Shown here: piece after piece, positions 43,251-52,121 of the stretch | Layout: each line of letters starts with the position of its first letter | How positions within the stretch are numbered: the first letter of the stretch is position 1 | Origin: Gottfriedia acidiceleris | Lineage (GTDB): Bacteria > Bacillota > Bacilli > Bacillales > Bacillaceae_G | DNA length: 64,000 bases | Direction of reading: 5' to 3' | NCBI RefSeq assembly: GCF_004138285.1 | Contig: NZ_SCFN01000001.1 | Span: 806,001 to 870,000, forward strand | The notes under the pieces: generated by a model | What the model was told of the DNA's origin: nothing | The model's input: only the letters and a program-made list of their open reading frames with translations | Database searches by the model: none | Position numbers and translations under genes: made by a program

Positions 43251-43726
43251 CAAGTTTCCCCCTTATTTAATTCTTTAGTCTCTTTTGGAATCAATTCATT
43301 AATATCATTCCAAAATTTAAATAATAATGTTAACTCTTTGTCATCATACTGGTTAAAAATATTAGAAAGAGAGTCAGATAATGGTTTAAAAAGTACTGCT
43401 AATTCATCATCACGTTCATACACAGGTTGAATAATTACTCGTCTACGGTCATTAGGATCTTGGATGCGTTCAACAAAATTGACTTTTTCAAGTCGGTCAA
43501 TAACACCTGTTATAGCACCAGTAGATAGATGTGTTAATTGAGATAACTTTCCAGCTGTAATCGGACCAGTGTGGCAAAGTAATTCTCGACATCGTAAATC
43601 AGTCGCATTTAAATGAAGGTTAGAGGCAAGCCCTTCGTTAAAAAGAACGATTGAAGTGCTAAATTTTCTAAATTCCATTATAAGAGACGGAATAAATTCA
43701 CTTCGAATTATAGGGTTTTCTGACAT
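43250..43726 (-). CDS. MarR-family regulator
   Basis: 158 residues. Winged-helix signature GKLSQLTHLSTGAITGVIDRLEKVNFVERIQDPNDRRRVI contains the HTH and the DPNDRRR wing typical of MarR. It is encoded first in an operon with the DHA2 exporter, so it probably represses exporter expression until a toxic ligand binds. The imperfect palindrome at 43770-43790 in front is a candidate operator. Confidence 0.88.
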   Translation of the reverse strand: MSENPIIRSEFIPSLIMEFRKFSTSIVLFNEGLASNLHLNATDLRCRELLCHTGPITAGKLSQLTHLSTGAITGVIDRLEKVNFVERIQDPNDRRRVIIQPVYERDDELAVLFKPLSDSLSNIFNQYDDKELTLLFKFWNDINELIPKETKELNKGET

Positions 43727-44079
43727 TACATTCTCTCCTTAAAATATAGGAAGTACTAAAAAAGTTAACGTAACTAAATATCTTAGTAACTAAAATAATT
43801 ATAGTTCAAAGAAAGCAATTAAAGAAGAAATTGTGAGTATTTTAACCAAAATTTAATTTAGTATTAAATAATGATTTTTGAACATTTTTTAAGTATGACT
43901 AGGGAGAAAAGGAATTAGGGGTATTAATTAAACTAGATTAGATTCAGGTCATAAGGAATAGGTAAAAGGTCAATGGTCTTTTTACAGATTTTAATAATCC
44001 AATTATCTTTTTCAATAATTAAGTGTCCTTTAACGAATGCTATAAAAGGAAGTTAATGAAAAAAGTGTAGGTGTTCACA
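43727..44079. other. Intergenic region between marR and grpB-like gene
   Basis: Divergent promoters are expected here. Apart from the candidate MarR operator at 43770-43790 nothing distinctive is seen. Confidence 0.5.
43770..43790 (-). promoter_or_regulatory. Candidate MarR operator
   Basis: GTAACTAA-ATATC-TTAGTAAC is an 8-5-8 inverted repeat with a single mismatch, about 45-65 bases upstream of the marR start. Confidence 0.45.
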
Positions 44080-44577
44080 ATGAAAAAGATTATTGAAATT
44101 GTACCTTATCGTACTTCCTGGGAAGAAGATTTTCAGTCTGAAAAAAAGGCAATTGATCTATTATTACCAGAGAAAACAGTGATTTATCATATAGGGAGTA
44201 CTTCAATTCCGAATATGTTTGCGATGCCAATCATTGACTTAATGATCGTGGTAAAATGCTTAAAAAAGTTTGATGAGTATAGTGATGTTCTAAAAACCTT
44301 AGGTTACGAACAAATGGGGGATCAATCTAAGCAAGACAGAAGATTTTTTATCAAATGTGATGATCAATGTAGTTTCCATATTCAAGTATACGAAAAAGGA
44401 AATGCTGCTGTTGAACGAAATATTGCATTTAGGGAATATATGATCGCGCATACTGATCAAGCAATGGAATATATAAAATTAAAAAAAGAACTTGCTAAAA
44501 ACAAATCAGAATATAAAAGGGGACGAAAAGAATTTTTAGATGAAATCGATAGAAAAGCGAGTAAATGGAAGAAATAA
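44080..44577 (+). CDS. GrpB/UPF0157 family protein
   Basis: 165 residues. IEIVPYRTSWEEDFQSEK and YHIGSTSIPNMFAMPIIDLMIVV are the GrpB signatures; the GSTS-(x)-PIIDL arrangement resembles a nucleotidyltransferase fold with the paired acidic residue reduced. The family is often annotated with dephospho-CoA kinase because of fusions, but its own function is not established. ATG 44080 is chosen for TAGGTG just upstream. Confidence 0.82.
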   Translation: MKKIIEIVPYRTSWEEDFQSEKKAIDLLLPEKTVIYHIGSTSIPNMFAMPIIDLMIVVKCLKKFDEYSDVLKTLGYEQMGDQSKQDRRFFIKCDDQCSFHIQVYEKGNAAVERNIAFREYMIAHTDQAMEYIKLKKELAKNKSEYKRGRKEFLDEIDRKASKWKK

Positions 44578-44603
44578 CACTCCTTCCATAGAAGGAAGGA
44601 GTG
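44578..44603. terminator. Hairpin between convergent genes
   Basis: CACTCCTTCC - ATAGAA - GGAAGGAGTG; perfect 10-bp stem without a clear T run. Confidence 0.55.
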
Positions 44604-44605
44604 GC

Positions 44606-45517
44606 TTAACGATGTTCCTCATATTTCGTAAGAAGTGAAATATCTTTTATTTTAGCGATTTGTTGTGAATTTAATGGTTTTGCAAAGTAAGCGTTAATAT
44701 TATCTAGTAATTGTTCTTTATTTCTAGCTCCAACAGCTAATGATGCAACTACTTTATGAGAAAGAACATATTGTAATGCTAAACTATGTAAGGATTGTTC
44801 CTCATCGAGAAGTTGGAGAAGCTTTTGGATTGTTTCATTACATTCTTGTTCTGAATATGACATATAGCCCTTGTTCGATAGTTTCTTTTCCCATTTACTT
44901 GTTAATAGCCCTTTTGCAACGGAACCGCGTGCAATGACAGAAATATTATGTTTTTCGAAAAGCGGAAAAAATTCTTCAGGTCTACGCTCTAGTACATTAT
45001 ATTGCATCATAACACCTTGTATAGATGAATGATTTACAAATCGATTAATAACATTCGGACGAATTGAAGAGATTCCATAATGGCGAATTAAGCCTTCTTT
45101 TACTAGTTCATCAAAAGTAAAAATAGTTTCTTCATATTGATCCTCGATAGTTCCACCGTGAAGTTGATAATAATCGATATAATCTGTATTTAGTCTACGT
45201 AAACTGTCTTTTACAGCTTCTTTCATATATGCTCTCGATGGATCCCAATACCATTTATTATCATTTGAATTATTCCAACGGTTTCCGACTTTCGTTGCAA
45301 TAACCACTTGATCTCTACGACCTTTTAAAGCTTTTCCAACGATTTCTTCATTTTTACCGAAATCATATAAATCAGCAGTATCAAAGTAATTGATTCCAGC
45401 ATCGATTGCAGCATGAATTGTTGAAATCGCCTGATTTTCCTCTGTCCCAAGTGACATACAACCTAAACCAATTTCGGATATTTCTAATAAAGTAGAACCA
45501 AGCTTACGTTTTTTCAT
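44606..45517 (-). CDS. yqkF: NADPH-dependent aldo/keto reductase (YqkF-like)
   Basis: 303 residues. Catalytic Asp and Tyr lie in NYFDTADLYDFGKNEE (about 44-59), Lys in VIATKVGNRW and His in YYQLHGGTIEDQ, the AKR tetrad. Length and position next to mciZ and nudF fit B. subtilis yqkF. Physiological substrate unknown. AAATTTGGAGGGATTTAT precedes the ATG. Confidence 0.85.
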   Translation of the reverse strand: MKKRKLGSTLLEISEIGLGCMSLGTEENQAISTIHAAIDAGINYFDTADLYDFGKNEEIVGKALKGRRDQVVIATKVGNRWNNSNDNKWYWDPSRAYMKEAVKDSLRRLNTDYIDYYQLHGGTIEDQYEETIFTFDELVKEGLIRHYGISSIRPNVINRFVNHSSIQGVMMQYNVLERRPEEFFPLFEKHNISVIARGSVAKGLLTSKWEKKLSNKGYMSYSEQECNETIQKLLQLLDEEQSLHSLALQYVLSHKVVASLAVGARNKEQLLDNINAYFAKPLNSQQIAKIKDISLLTKYEEHR

Positions 45518-45554
45518 ATAAATCCCTCCAAATTTAATTGTAGGGAAAAGAGAA

Positions 45555-45704
45555 TTATTTTACAACATAGAGAAGCTTGCCATTGGAATTTTGAATCCAT
45601 TCTTGAACGGTTTTATATTGCATACCAATAACTTCGAGGGTTTTTAAAATTTCTGTTTTGGATCCTACTAGGACAACAGAATTTTCCGTCATACACATTT
45701 TCAT
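45555..45704 (-). CDS. mciZ: MciZ-like FtsZ inhibitor peptide
   Basis: 49 residues, with TGAGGTAGTCTG upstream of ATG 45704. The stretch SVVLVGSKTEILKTLEVIG, then QYKTVQEWIQ, lines up with remembered B. subtilis MciZ (VVLVGKAWEIRAKLKEYG, FQYVKDWI): a beta strand, a helix and a second strand that cap the FtsZ minus end. MciZ blocks Z-ring assembly in the mother cell during sporulation. It sits between yqkF and nudF, matching the B. subtilis locus as I recall it. The peptide is nine residues longer than in B. subtilis. Confidence 0.78.
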   Translation of the reverse strand: MKMCMTENSVVLVGSKTEILKTLEVIGMQYKTVQEWIQNSNGKLLYVVK

Positions 45705-45794
45705 CAGACTACCTCATTTCAGAAAGTATTATAATGAAATAAATGATAAAATGTATGTGACAACCATATAAATTAGAACAAGGTGATGAAAAAA

Positions 45795-46340
45795 ATGAAA
45801 AAATTTGAAGAAAAAACACTAGCAGAAGAAAAAATATTCACAGGAAGAGTTATCTCTCTTTATCATCAAAAGGTAGAATTACCTAATGGAAATACAAGTA
45901 CGCGTGAAATCGTAAAGCATCCCGGCGCAGTGGCTGTTATTCCAATTACAAATGAAGGAAAAATTGTTTTTGTAGAGCAGTATCGAAAAGCGCTAGAAAG
46001 AAGTCTTCTAGAAATTCCAGCAGGAAAATTAGAAAAAGGCGAAGAACCACTTGTAACGGCTAAACGAGAGCTAGAAGAAGAGACTGGATATGAGGCAACC
46101 GAGTGGGAGCATATACAATCCTTTTACACTTCACCGGGGTTTGCAGACGAGTACATACATATATATGTAGCAAAAGGTTTAAAGAAATTAGAAAATAGTG
46201 CGGCTTTAGACGAAGATGAATTTGTCGAAATTTTTGAGCTAACATTAGACGAGTGTCTAGAAGAGCTAAAAAAAGGTTCAATCCATGATGCAAAAACATG
46301 TTTTGCAGTCCAATATTTACAATTATTACAAAAAAATTAA
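45795..46340 (+). CDS. nudF: ADP-ribose pyrophosphatase (Nudix)
   Basis: 181 residues. Nudix box AGKLEKGEEPLVTAKRELEE followed by ETGYEA fits GX5EX7REUXEEXGU. PGAVAVIPITNEGKIVFVEQYR and the FYTSPGFADEYIHIYVA stretch are typical of the NudF/ADPRase subfamily, which cleaves ADP-ribose to AMP and ribose-5-phosphate. Start ATG 45795 is chosen because AAGGTG lies 9 bases before it; ATG 45786 abuts that site. Confidence 0.9.
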   Translation: MKKFEEKTLAEEKIFTGRVISLYHQKVELPNGNTSTREIVKHPGAVAVIPITNEGKIVFVEQYRKALERSLLEIPAGKLEKGEEPLVTAKRELEEETGYEATEWEHIQSFYTSPGFADEYIHIYVAKGLKKLENSAALDEDEFVEIFELTLDECLEELKKGSIHDAKTCFAVQYLQLLQKN

Positions 46341-46418
46341 AATAAAATTAAAAATAATTCTCAAAATATGGTAATAAACATGATAAAATAAAGTGACATT
46401 TTTTGAGAGGATGAGTAG

Positions 46419-47105
46419 ATGAGAATTTCGTCAATTAAAAAAACAGCTAAAAATCGTCTATCTGGTAATTGGGGAAAAGCGATTTTAACGCTCGTAGTTT
46501 TTGGTGTATTACAAGGACTTATTTATCTATTACTTAATGGGCCAGTCAATCATCATTATACAGGGAGTATATTTTTAGATTTGGATCAACAAGACTTAAT
46601 CCCTGGTGGAATCCAAACCGTAATTGAAATAGTTAATGCAATCTTAAATACGCTACTAGGCTATGGTTTACTAGTTTACTTTATTAAGTTGATTCGTAAT
46701 GAGGAAAAAAGCATATCGGACATATTTTTCTATTTTAAAAGTGGACATCAATTTATAAGAGGAATAATAGTTGGATTTTTAGTAACTTTATTTACAGTAC
46801 TATGGACTCTTTTATTAATCATTCCTGGAATTATCAAAGCGATCGCTTATTCACAAGTTGGATATATTTTAAAAGATTATCCAGATATGAATGCTTTAGA
46901 TGCAATTACTTTAAGTAGAAGAATGATGGATGGGTATAAATGGAAATTCTTTTTACTAGGGCTTTCATTCATCGGTTGGGGTCTATTAGTCATCATCACT
47001 TTTGGGCTTGCTTTGTTTTATGTAGCACCATATTTTTATGCTTCTCAGGCTCAATTTTATGAGGAAGTAAAAGAAGCCTACGAAGCAAAAAAAGAAACAA
47101 TTTAA
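46419..47105 (+). CDS. DUF975 family membrane protein
   Basis: 228 residues with about four to five hydrophobic helices. The N-terminus MRISSIKKTAKNRLSGNWGK and the IIPGIIKAIAYSQVGYILKD core followed by ITLSRRMMDGYKWKFFLLGLSF are diagnostic of DUF975. Function unknown. TTGAGAGGATGAGTAG precedes the ATG. Ends at the hairpin at 47121. Confidence 0.82.
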   Translation: MRISSIKKTAKNRLSGNWGKAILTLVVFGVLQGLIYLLLNGPVNHHYTGSIFLDLDQQDLIPGGIQTVIEIVNAILNTLLGYGLLVYFIKLIRNEEKSISDIFFYFKSGHQFIRGIIVGFLVTLFTVLWTLLLIIPGIIKAIAYSQVGYILKDYPDMNALDAITLSRRMMDGYKWKFFLLGLSFIGWGLLVIITFGLALFYVAPYFYASQAQFYEEVKEAYEAKKETI

Positions 47106-47120
47106 AAATCTTAAGACTAA

Positions 47121-47152
47121 AGACGTTAATTTTTTTAACGTCTTTTTTTGAT
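47121..47152 (+). terminator. Terminator after the DUF975 gene
   Basis: AGACGTTAA / TTAACGTCT hairpin followed by seven T. Confidence 0.8.
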
Positions 47153-47256
47153 GTCGAAAAACAGCATTTTTATTAAGCAAAAATTAAAGATAAAATAGAA
47201 AACAGGAAAAATGAATACAATAAGACAACTAATCAAATACGATGAAGGTGAGAATA

Positions 47257-48123
47257 TTGTTTGTTAATGGTGAGCTTGGCACATATCACGTTCGAGTAAA
47301 AGGGGATGGCAAAGTCACAGTTCTTTTAGAATGTGGAATGATGCATACTCTTCATCAATGGAAGTATTTACAAGAAGAGTTGAGTAAATATGCCAAAGTT
47401 ATAACATACGATCGATTAGGTTATGGAAAAAGTGGAATATGGACGACAGAACGATCAACAGAGCAACAAGCTTTTGAATGCTATGATATTTTATTAGCAT
47501 TAAATATTAAAAGTCCATTAATAGCTGTAGGACATTCTCTAGGGGCATATATTATATTCCAATTGTCTCGGCTTTTTCCAAATGCTATCCAATCAATGAT
47601 TTTACTCGATCCAACACATCCGACTCTAGAGGAACATGAGCAGAAATTATATGATAAGTTACTATATCAATTTGCGTTAATGATGAAGAATGCGAACCAA
47701 TTTAATCTTACTAAGGCAATTCCAAATAAATTAATTAATAAAATAATGAAAACTGCCCCAGATAATCAGTTCGAAATTATTAGCTCAATTAAGAGCTATA
47801 AGCATTGGAAGACGGTTGTCAGTGAGTGGAAAAACCTAAAATATAGTAACTTTCGTATAAAGGACGCATTGAAAATAAAAATGAATATTCCTTTACTAGT
47901 ATTAACAGCTTCCAATCAAAGTGGCTTACAGCTTAACCTGAAGAAAAAAAAGGAATTACTACATAAAGTTGAACAATATCATAATGAATATTGTGAAACA
48001 ACGAATCATGGTAACCGTCAAACATTAGAAGGCTACACACATTCAACTATTTATGGAAATAATGAAGAAAATGCAAAATCGATCGGTCAAATCATAAAAA
48101 AACAAATTGAATTATTAAATTAA
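47257..48123 (+). CDS. Alpha/beta hydrolase
   Basis: About 288 residues. Fold signatures: VLLECGMMHTLHQWKYL (oxyanion region), YDRLGYGKSG, nucleophile elbow AVGHSLGAYI, and a C-terminal His in LEGYTHSTIY. The acid is likely in LLDPTHP or the later LTASNQ region, which is less clear. Substrate unknown. The TTG at 47257 is preferred because AAGGTGAG lies just before it; ATG 47242 without a ribosome binding site is the alternative and would add five residues. Confidence 0.75.
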   Translation: MFVNGELGTYHVRVKGDGKVTVLLECGMMHTLHQWKYLQEELSKYAKVITYDRLGYGKSGIWTTERSTEQQAFECYDILLALNIKSPLIAVGHSLGAYIIFQLSRLFPNAIQSMILLDPTHPTLEEHEQKLYDKLLYQFALMMKNANQFNLTKAIPNKLINKIMKTAPDNQFEIISSIKSYKHWKTVVSEWKNLKYSNFRIKDALKIKMNIPLLVLTASNQSGLQLNLKKKKELLHKVEQYHNEYCETTNHGNRQTLEGYTHSTIYGNNEENAKSIGQIIKKQIELLN

Positions 48124-48125
48124 AA

Positions 48126-48167
48126 CAAAGCTGTTTTAGTCGTTGCCTGACTTTAACAGCTTTTTTA
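48126..48167 (+). terminator. Terminator after the alpha/beta hydrolase
   Basis: AAAGCTGTTTTAGTC / GACTTTAACAGCTTTTTT hairpin. Confidence 0.78.
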
Positions 48168-48390
48168 TATTTTTTTCAAAATTTTTGTTGAAAATAATTC
48201 AATTTCGTATTCAAATGTTTACGCTACGAAAAAAAGAGCGTCCTAGAAAGGAAACATTATTCCTCTCCATAAAATAGCAATAAGAGCTACTTTTTCTTTA
48301 TTATTAATTTTCCAACTTTTATAAATTAATAGAATAAATTACTTGTCCATTCATAAAATGAAGAGAGAATATAGTGCAGGAGATGATATC

Positions 48391-49041
48391 ATGACAAGAA
48401 GCTCAGTCAAATCAACGATGAAAAAACATGTTAAAGATTATTTGTCACTCTATATTTTTGTTAGTGTGATCTTACTTTTTGGTGTAGTATTTGGAGCAGT
48501 CATCGTAAATAGTATGAATGTGAGTCAAAAGCAGGATATTCTATCCTTTATTACACATTTTTTTGGACAAGTTAATAATGGAGATTATATTAGCGGAAAT
48601 GAAGTGTTCCTTTCTAGCTATTCTTCTCATTTGAAGTTTTTAGCATTGATTTGGATTTTAGGGATCTCAATCATCGGATTACCAATCATTCTTATTTTAT
48701 TATTTATGAAAGGATTGGTAGTTGGATTTACAGTTGGATTTTTAGTCAATCAATTAGGATGGCATGGTATTTTATTAGCATTTTCTTCTGTTTTTCCACA
48801 AAATGTTATCGTTTTACCATTATATATACTATTAACAGTTTTAGCAGTTCAGCTATCTATTCGAATGCTTCGAAAACAATTTATTAAAAATGATAATGAA
48901 CCAATTATGAAACAGTTAGTCTCGTATTCTATTGTATTTGGAATTGTTGCTGTTTGCTTAAGTATTGCAAGTATTATTGAGGCATATGGTTCAACTTATT
49001 TTTTAAAAGCCATCTCAGAAATAATTGTTTCAAAAAATTAA
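48391..49041 (+). CDS. spoIIM: Stage II sporulation protein M
   Basis: 216 residues, five hydrophobic helices. FGAVIVNSMNVSQKQDI, LIWILGISIIGLPIILILLFMKG and FSSVFPQNVIVLPLYILL are typical SpoIIM features. With SpoIID and SpoIIP it forms the septal peptidoglycan-degrading complex needed for engulfment of the forespore; it acts in the mother-cell membrane. Start ATG 48391 follows GCAGGAGATGATATC; an upstream in-frame TTG (48343) has no ribosome binding site. It precedes fur as in B. subtilis. Confidence 0.9.
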   Translation: MTRSSVKSTMKKHVKDYLSLYIFVSVILLFGVVFGAVIVNSMNVSQKQDILSFITHFFGQVNNGDYISGNEVFLSSYSSHLKFLALIWILGISIIGLPIILILLFMKGLVVGFTVGFLVNQLGWHGILLAFSSVFPQNVIVLPLYILLTVLAVQLSIRMLRKQFIKNDNEPIMKQLVSYSIVFGIVAVCLSIASIIEAYGSTYFLKAISEIIVSKN

Positions 49042-49051
49042 CAAATAATTT

Positions 49052-49087
49052 TTGACACTTTCTCTTTCTTTGTTATAATTATTATCA
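49052..49087 (+). promoter_or_regulatory. fur promoter with overlapping Fur/PerR-type box
   Basis: TTGACA (49052-49057), 16-base spacer and TATAAT (49074-49079) form a SigA promoter. Overlapping the -10 is TTATAATTATTATCA (49073-49087), one mismatch from the PerR box TTATAATNATTATAA and one from the Fur 7-1-7 box TGATAATNATTATCA. Repression by PerR (known for B. subtilis fur) or autoregulation is therefore likely. Confidence 0.75.
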
Positions 49088-49108
49088 AGTGGCGAGGGAG
49101 TGAAAAGA

Positions 49109-49558
49109 ATGGAAGAACGAGTTGAAAGAATAAAGAAACAACTACATTTAGCAGGATACAAATTAACACCACAACGGGAATCCACTGTTCGTGTTTTATT
49201 AGAAAACGAAGAAGATCACCTAAGTGCAGAAGATGTTTACCTCCTAGTGAAAGAAAAATCGCCAGAAATTGGACTTGCTACTGTTTATCGTACGTTAGAA
49301 TTACTAACTGAGTTAACAATTGTTGATAAAATAAATTTTGGTGATGGCGTTTCAAGATACGACTTAAGACATGAAGGTGCACAACATTTTCACCATCATT
49401 TAATTTGCACGGTTTGCGGAGCAGTAGATGAAATTCATGAAAATCTATTAAGTGAAGTTGAAAAGACAGTTGAAGAACGTTGGAATTTTAAAATTAAAGA
49501 TCATCGATTATCATTTCATGGTGTATGTCATCGTTGCCATGATCAAAACGAAGAGTAG
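49109..49558 (+). CDS. fur: Ferric uptake regulator Fur
   Basis: 149 residues. YKLTPQRESTVRVLLENEED, HLSAEDVYLLVKEKSPEIGL and ATVYRTLELLTEL are nearly identical to B. subtilis Fur as remembered. Metal sites: HFHHHLICTVCGAVDE and HGVCHRCHDQ, giving two CxxC pairs for structural zinc. It represses iron-uptake genes when loaded with Fe(II). Start ATG 49109 is chosen for GAGGGAG 8 bases upstream; GTG 49100 overlaps that site. Confidence 0.95.
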   Translation: MEERVERIKKQLHLAGYKLTPQRESTVRVLLENEEDHLSAEDVYLLVKEKSPEIGLATVYRTLELLTELTIVDKINFGDGVSRYDLRHEGAQHFHHHLICTVCGAVDEIHENLLSEVEKTVEERWNFKIKDHRLSFHGVCHRCHDQNEE

Positions 49559-49592
49559 TAAAATGATTTTAATTTAATTAAAATCATTTTAT
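49559..49592 (+). terminator. Terminator after fur
   Basis: AAAATGATTTTAATT / AATTAAAATCATTTT palindrome followed by ATTTTT. Confidence 0.75.
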
Positions 49593-49759
49593 TTTTGATT
49601 CTTAAAAGACGGAGCAGTTCAATAAAAAGAGTCTGCTCTTTTTCATGTTCTAAAAAATAGACTGAATGATTAATGTTGATTTTTTGAAGTATGATTTGTC
49701 CTATTTTTGCATAGTATGTAGTAATGATGTCTTTACTTCTAGCAAAAGGTGGTGGTCAT

Positions 49760-49978
49760 ATGAAAAAAAAAGCAAGTATTGTTTTTAATGTAATAAAAGT
49801 TACAATTTTATTCATTACATGTACAATTTTATTTTATTTTGCTATTCAATGGATTCATTCTGAATATGAAAATATGCATCGATATGACCGACCTGAAGGC
49901 TCAATGTTAAAGGTGGACACTCATCAAAAGGATGGTGCTTTTAACCAATTGGTACGGTTTTATCAAAACGGGGAGTAA
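49760..49978 (+). CDS. yqzK: YqzK (DUF4227) small membrane protein
   Basis: 72 residues. One hydrophobic segment (VIKVTILFITCTILFYFAI) followed by HRYDRPEGSMLKVDTHQKDG, the DUF4227 pattern. It lies between fur and xerD, as in B. subtilis. Function unknown. ATG 49760 follows AAAGGTGGTGGTC; an ATG at 49724 is upstream of that site and less likely. It ends 6 bases before xerD. Confidence 0.82.
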   Translation: MKKKASIVFNVIKVTILFITCTILFYFAIQWIHSEYENMHRYDRPEGSMLKVDTHQKDGAFNQLVRFYQNGE

Positions 49979-49984
49979 TGAAAT

Positions 49985-50911
49985 GTGACAACGACTGATA
50001 AAACACCTTTTAAAAAAGAATTTGATTTTGCAACTGAGGATTTTATCCATTTTATCCAAGTTGAAAAAGGTTTATCTAAAAATACAATTCTATCATATGG
50101 TAAGGATTTAGAAAGCTACGGAAAATATTTGGACGTTGTTGAAAATATAAATGGTCTCTCAAATATAACTAGGTTACATATTATTAGTTATTTAAAATAT
50201 TTAAAAGAAAGAGATTTAACGGCTCGAACAATGGCTCGTCAATTAGCAACAATTCGCTCATTTCATCAATTTTTAATTCGTGAGGTTGATGGGATGAAAG
50301 ACGATCCTTCACTATTAATAGAAATTCCAAAAGCCCCAAAAGTACTTCCAAAGGTTTTATCACTACAGGAAGTAGAGGCTTTATTAGAAGTACCTGATCA
50401 ATCTACATTTGGTTTAAGAGATAAAGCAATGTTAGAATTGTTATATGCTACTGGCATGCGGGTGTCTGAGTTATTATCATTAAATCTATCTGACATTAAT
50501 TTAACAATGGGTTTTGTGCGATGTTTAGGTAAAGGGAGTAAAGAAAGAATTATTCCTTTAGGTAAACTTGCGATTGAATCAATTGAAAATTATTTAAAAT
50601 TAGCAAGAAACGAATTAAAGGGTAAAAAAAGTAATGATGCATTTTTTTTAAATCATCATGGAAATAGAATGTCTAGACAAGGATTTTGGAAAAACTTAAA
50701 AAAACAAGCTGAAAAAGCAAATATTCAACATGAATTAACACCGCATACTTTACGTCATTCATTTGCAACGCACTTATTAGAAAATGGCGCTGATTTAAGA
50801 TCAGTTCAAGAAATGCTAGGACATGCAGATATATCTACAACTCAGATTTATACACATGTTACGAAAAATAGACTTAAGGATGTTTATAAGGAGTTTCACC
50901 CAAGAGCTTAA
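49985..50911 (+). CDS. xerD: Site-specific tyrosine recombinase XerD
   Basis: 308 residues. N-terminal core-binding SAM-like domain ([20 protein letters not shown]) and C-terminal catalytic domain with Arg in [11 protein letters not shown], Lys in [31 protein letters not shown], the LGHAD His and nucleophile Tyr in QIYTHV. With CodV/XerC it resolves chromosome dimers at dif. Starts with GTG behind GGGGAGTAATGAAAT. A terminator overlaps the stop codon (50902-50926). Confidence 0.94.
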   Translation: MTTTDKTPFKKEFDFATEDFIHFIQVEKGLSKNTILSYGKDLESYGKYLDVVENINGLSNITRLHIISYLKYLKERDLTARTMARQLATIRSFHQFLIREVDGMKDDPSLLIEIPKAPKVLPKVLSLQEVEALLEVPDQSTFGLRDKAMLELLYATGMRVSELLSLNLSDINLTMGFVRCLGKGSKERIIPLGKLAIESIENYLKLARNELKGKKSNDAFFLNHHGNRMSRQGFWKNLKKQAEKANIQHELTPHTLRHSFATHLLENGADLRSVQEMLGHADISTTQIYTHVTKNRLKDVYKEFHPRA

Positions 50912-50926
50912 ATTAAGCTCTTTTTT
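50902..50926 (+). terminator. Terminator overlapping the xerD stop codon
   Basis: AAGAGCTTAA and TTAAGCTCTT pair, followed by TTTT; the TAA stop lies in the stem. Confidence 0.75.
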
Positions 50927-51017
50927 CTTGTAAAATGATTGTTATAATGTAAAAAGCATAATATATTAAATTAATCATGTTTGAACTGAACTAAGGCGAT
51001 TTGAGAGGATGAAATAA

Positions 51018-51770
51018 ATGATTACGATTAAGACTGAACGTGAAATTAACTTAATGAATGAAGCAGGTACATTATTAGCTGCTACACATAAGGAAATTGC
51101 AAAAATGATCAAGCCAGGGATTACGACTTGGGAAATCGATCAGTTTGTTGAAAAGTTTTTAGCTAAAAATGGTGCGAAACCGGAGCAAAAAGGTTACCGA
51201 GGCTATGAATATGCAACATGTGCATCAATTAATGATGAGATTTGCCATGGATTTCCTCGTAAAAAACCATTAAAAGATGGAGATATTGTTACTATTGATA
51301 TGGTTGTAAATTTAAATGGTGCACTTGCTGATTCGGCTTGGACATACGGTGTAGGAAACATTTCAAAAGAAAACAAAGACTTATTAAAAGTTACTGAAGA
51401 ATGTTTATATAAAGGTATAGAGCAAGCTGTAGTAGGAAATCGTATTGGTGATATTGGCTTTGCGATTCAATCATATGCTGAATCATTAGGTTATTCTGTT
51501 GTGCGTGATTTTACAGGACATGGCATAGGACCGACACTTCATGAAGAACCATATGTTCCTCATTTCGGTATGGCAGGTAAAGGCTTAAGACTGCGTGAAG
51601 GGATGGTCATTACGATTGAACCAATGATTAATTTAGGGTCTTGGCATTCAACAATGGATAGCAATGCCTGGACAGCAAGAACAAGAGATGGAAAAAACTC
51701 AGCACAATATGAACATACTTTGGCGATAACAAGTGATGGACCAAAAATTTTGACAAAGCAATCAATGTAA
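51018..51770 (+). CDS. map: Methionine aminopeptidase type I (MapB/YflG-like)
   Basis: 250 residues. Metal ligands: two Asp in TIDMVVNLNGALADSAW, His in FTGHGIGPTLHEEPYVPHFG, Glu in TIEPMINLG and Glu in AQYEHT. It removes the initiator Met from nascent proteins in the cytoplasm. Length matches B. subtilis YflG rather than the ribosomal-operon MapA. TTGAGAGGATGAAATAA precedes the ATG. Confidence 0.9.
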   Translation: MITIKTEREINLMNEAGTLLAATHKEIAKMIKPGITTWEIDQFVEKFLAKNGAKPEQKGYRGYEYATCASINDEICHGFPRKKPLKDGDIVTIDMVVNLNGALADSAWTYGVGNISKENKDLLKVTEECLYKGIEQAVVGNRIGDIGFAIQSYAESLGYSVVRDFTGHGIGPTLHEEPYVPHFGMAGKGLRLREGMVITIEPMINLGSWHSTMDSNAWTARTRDGKNSAQYEHTLAITSDGPKILTKQSM

Positions 51771-51862
51771 AGGTAATTATTTACATTGATAATGAAAGTA
51801 TAAAAAATTATAATTGAGCTATTAAAAGATAAACTTATTAATTAAAAATGAATTAAAATCTA

Positions 51863-51891
51863 TTGACATAATGGACTAGCTAGAATACTAT
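51863..51891 (+). promoter_or_regulatory. SigA promoter of the terC gene
   Basis: TTGACA (51863-51868), 17-base spacer, TACTAT (51886-51891), just upstream of the riboswitch. Confidence 0.65.
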
Positions 51892-51904
51892 TATAGTATT
51901 AATA

Positions 51905-52063
51905 AACAATCGAATACTCCAAAGGGGAGTAGCGTCAGGAGAGATCCTGAAACAAAGTCGTCATTACATGAGAAGAAATTCTCATCGGCTTTGTTGGCAT
52001 ACTTTTGTATGCTCAGCAAGACCTTTGCCGTAGTACTACAACTATAGGCAAAGGTCTTTTTAT
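51905..52063 (+). promoter_or_regulatory. yybP-ykoY manganese riboswitch with terminator
   Basis: Conserved aptamer blocks are CTCCAAAGGGGAGTAGCGTC at the start (51918-51937), CGTCATTACATG, GGCTTTGTTGGC and CAGCAAGACCTTTGCC at the end (52014-52029). The last block also pairs with GGCAAAGGTC (52047-52056) to form a terminator followed by TTTTT. Mn(II) binding would keep AGACCTTTGCC in the aptamer and allow read-through into the TerC-family gene. Class and downstream gene agree with the known Mn-exporter riboswitches. Confidence 0.92.
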
Positions 52064-52121
52064 TTTGTAGTCACGGGTACAGGTTGTTTAATTAATCTTA
52101 GATCTAAAAGGGGGAAGAGTC

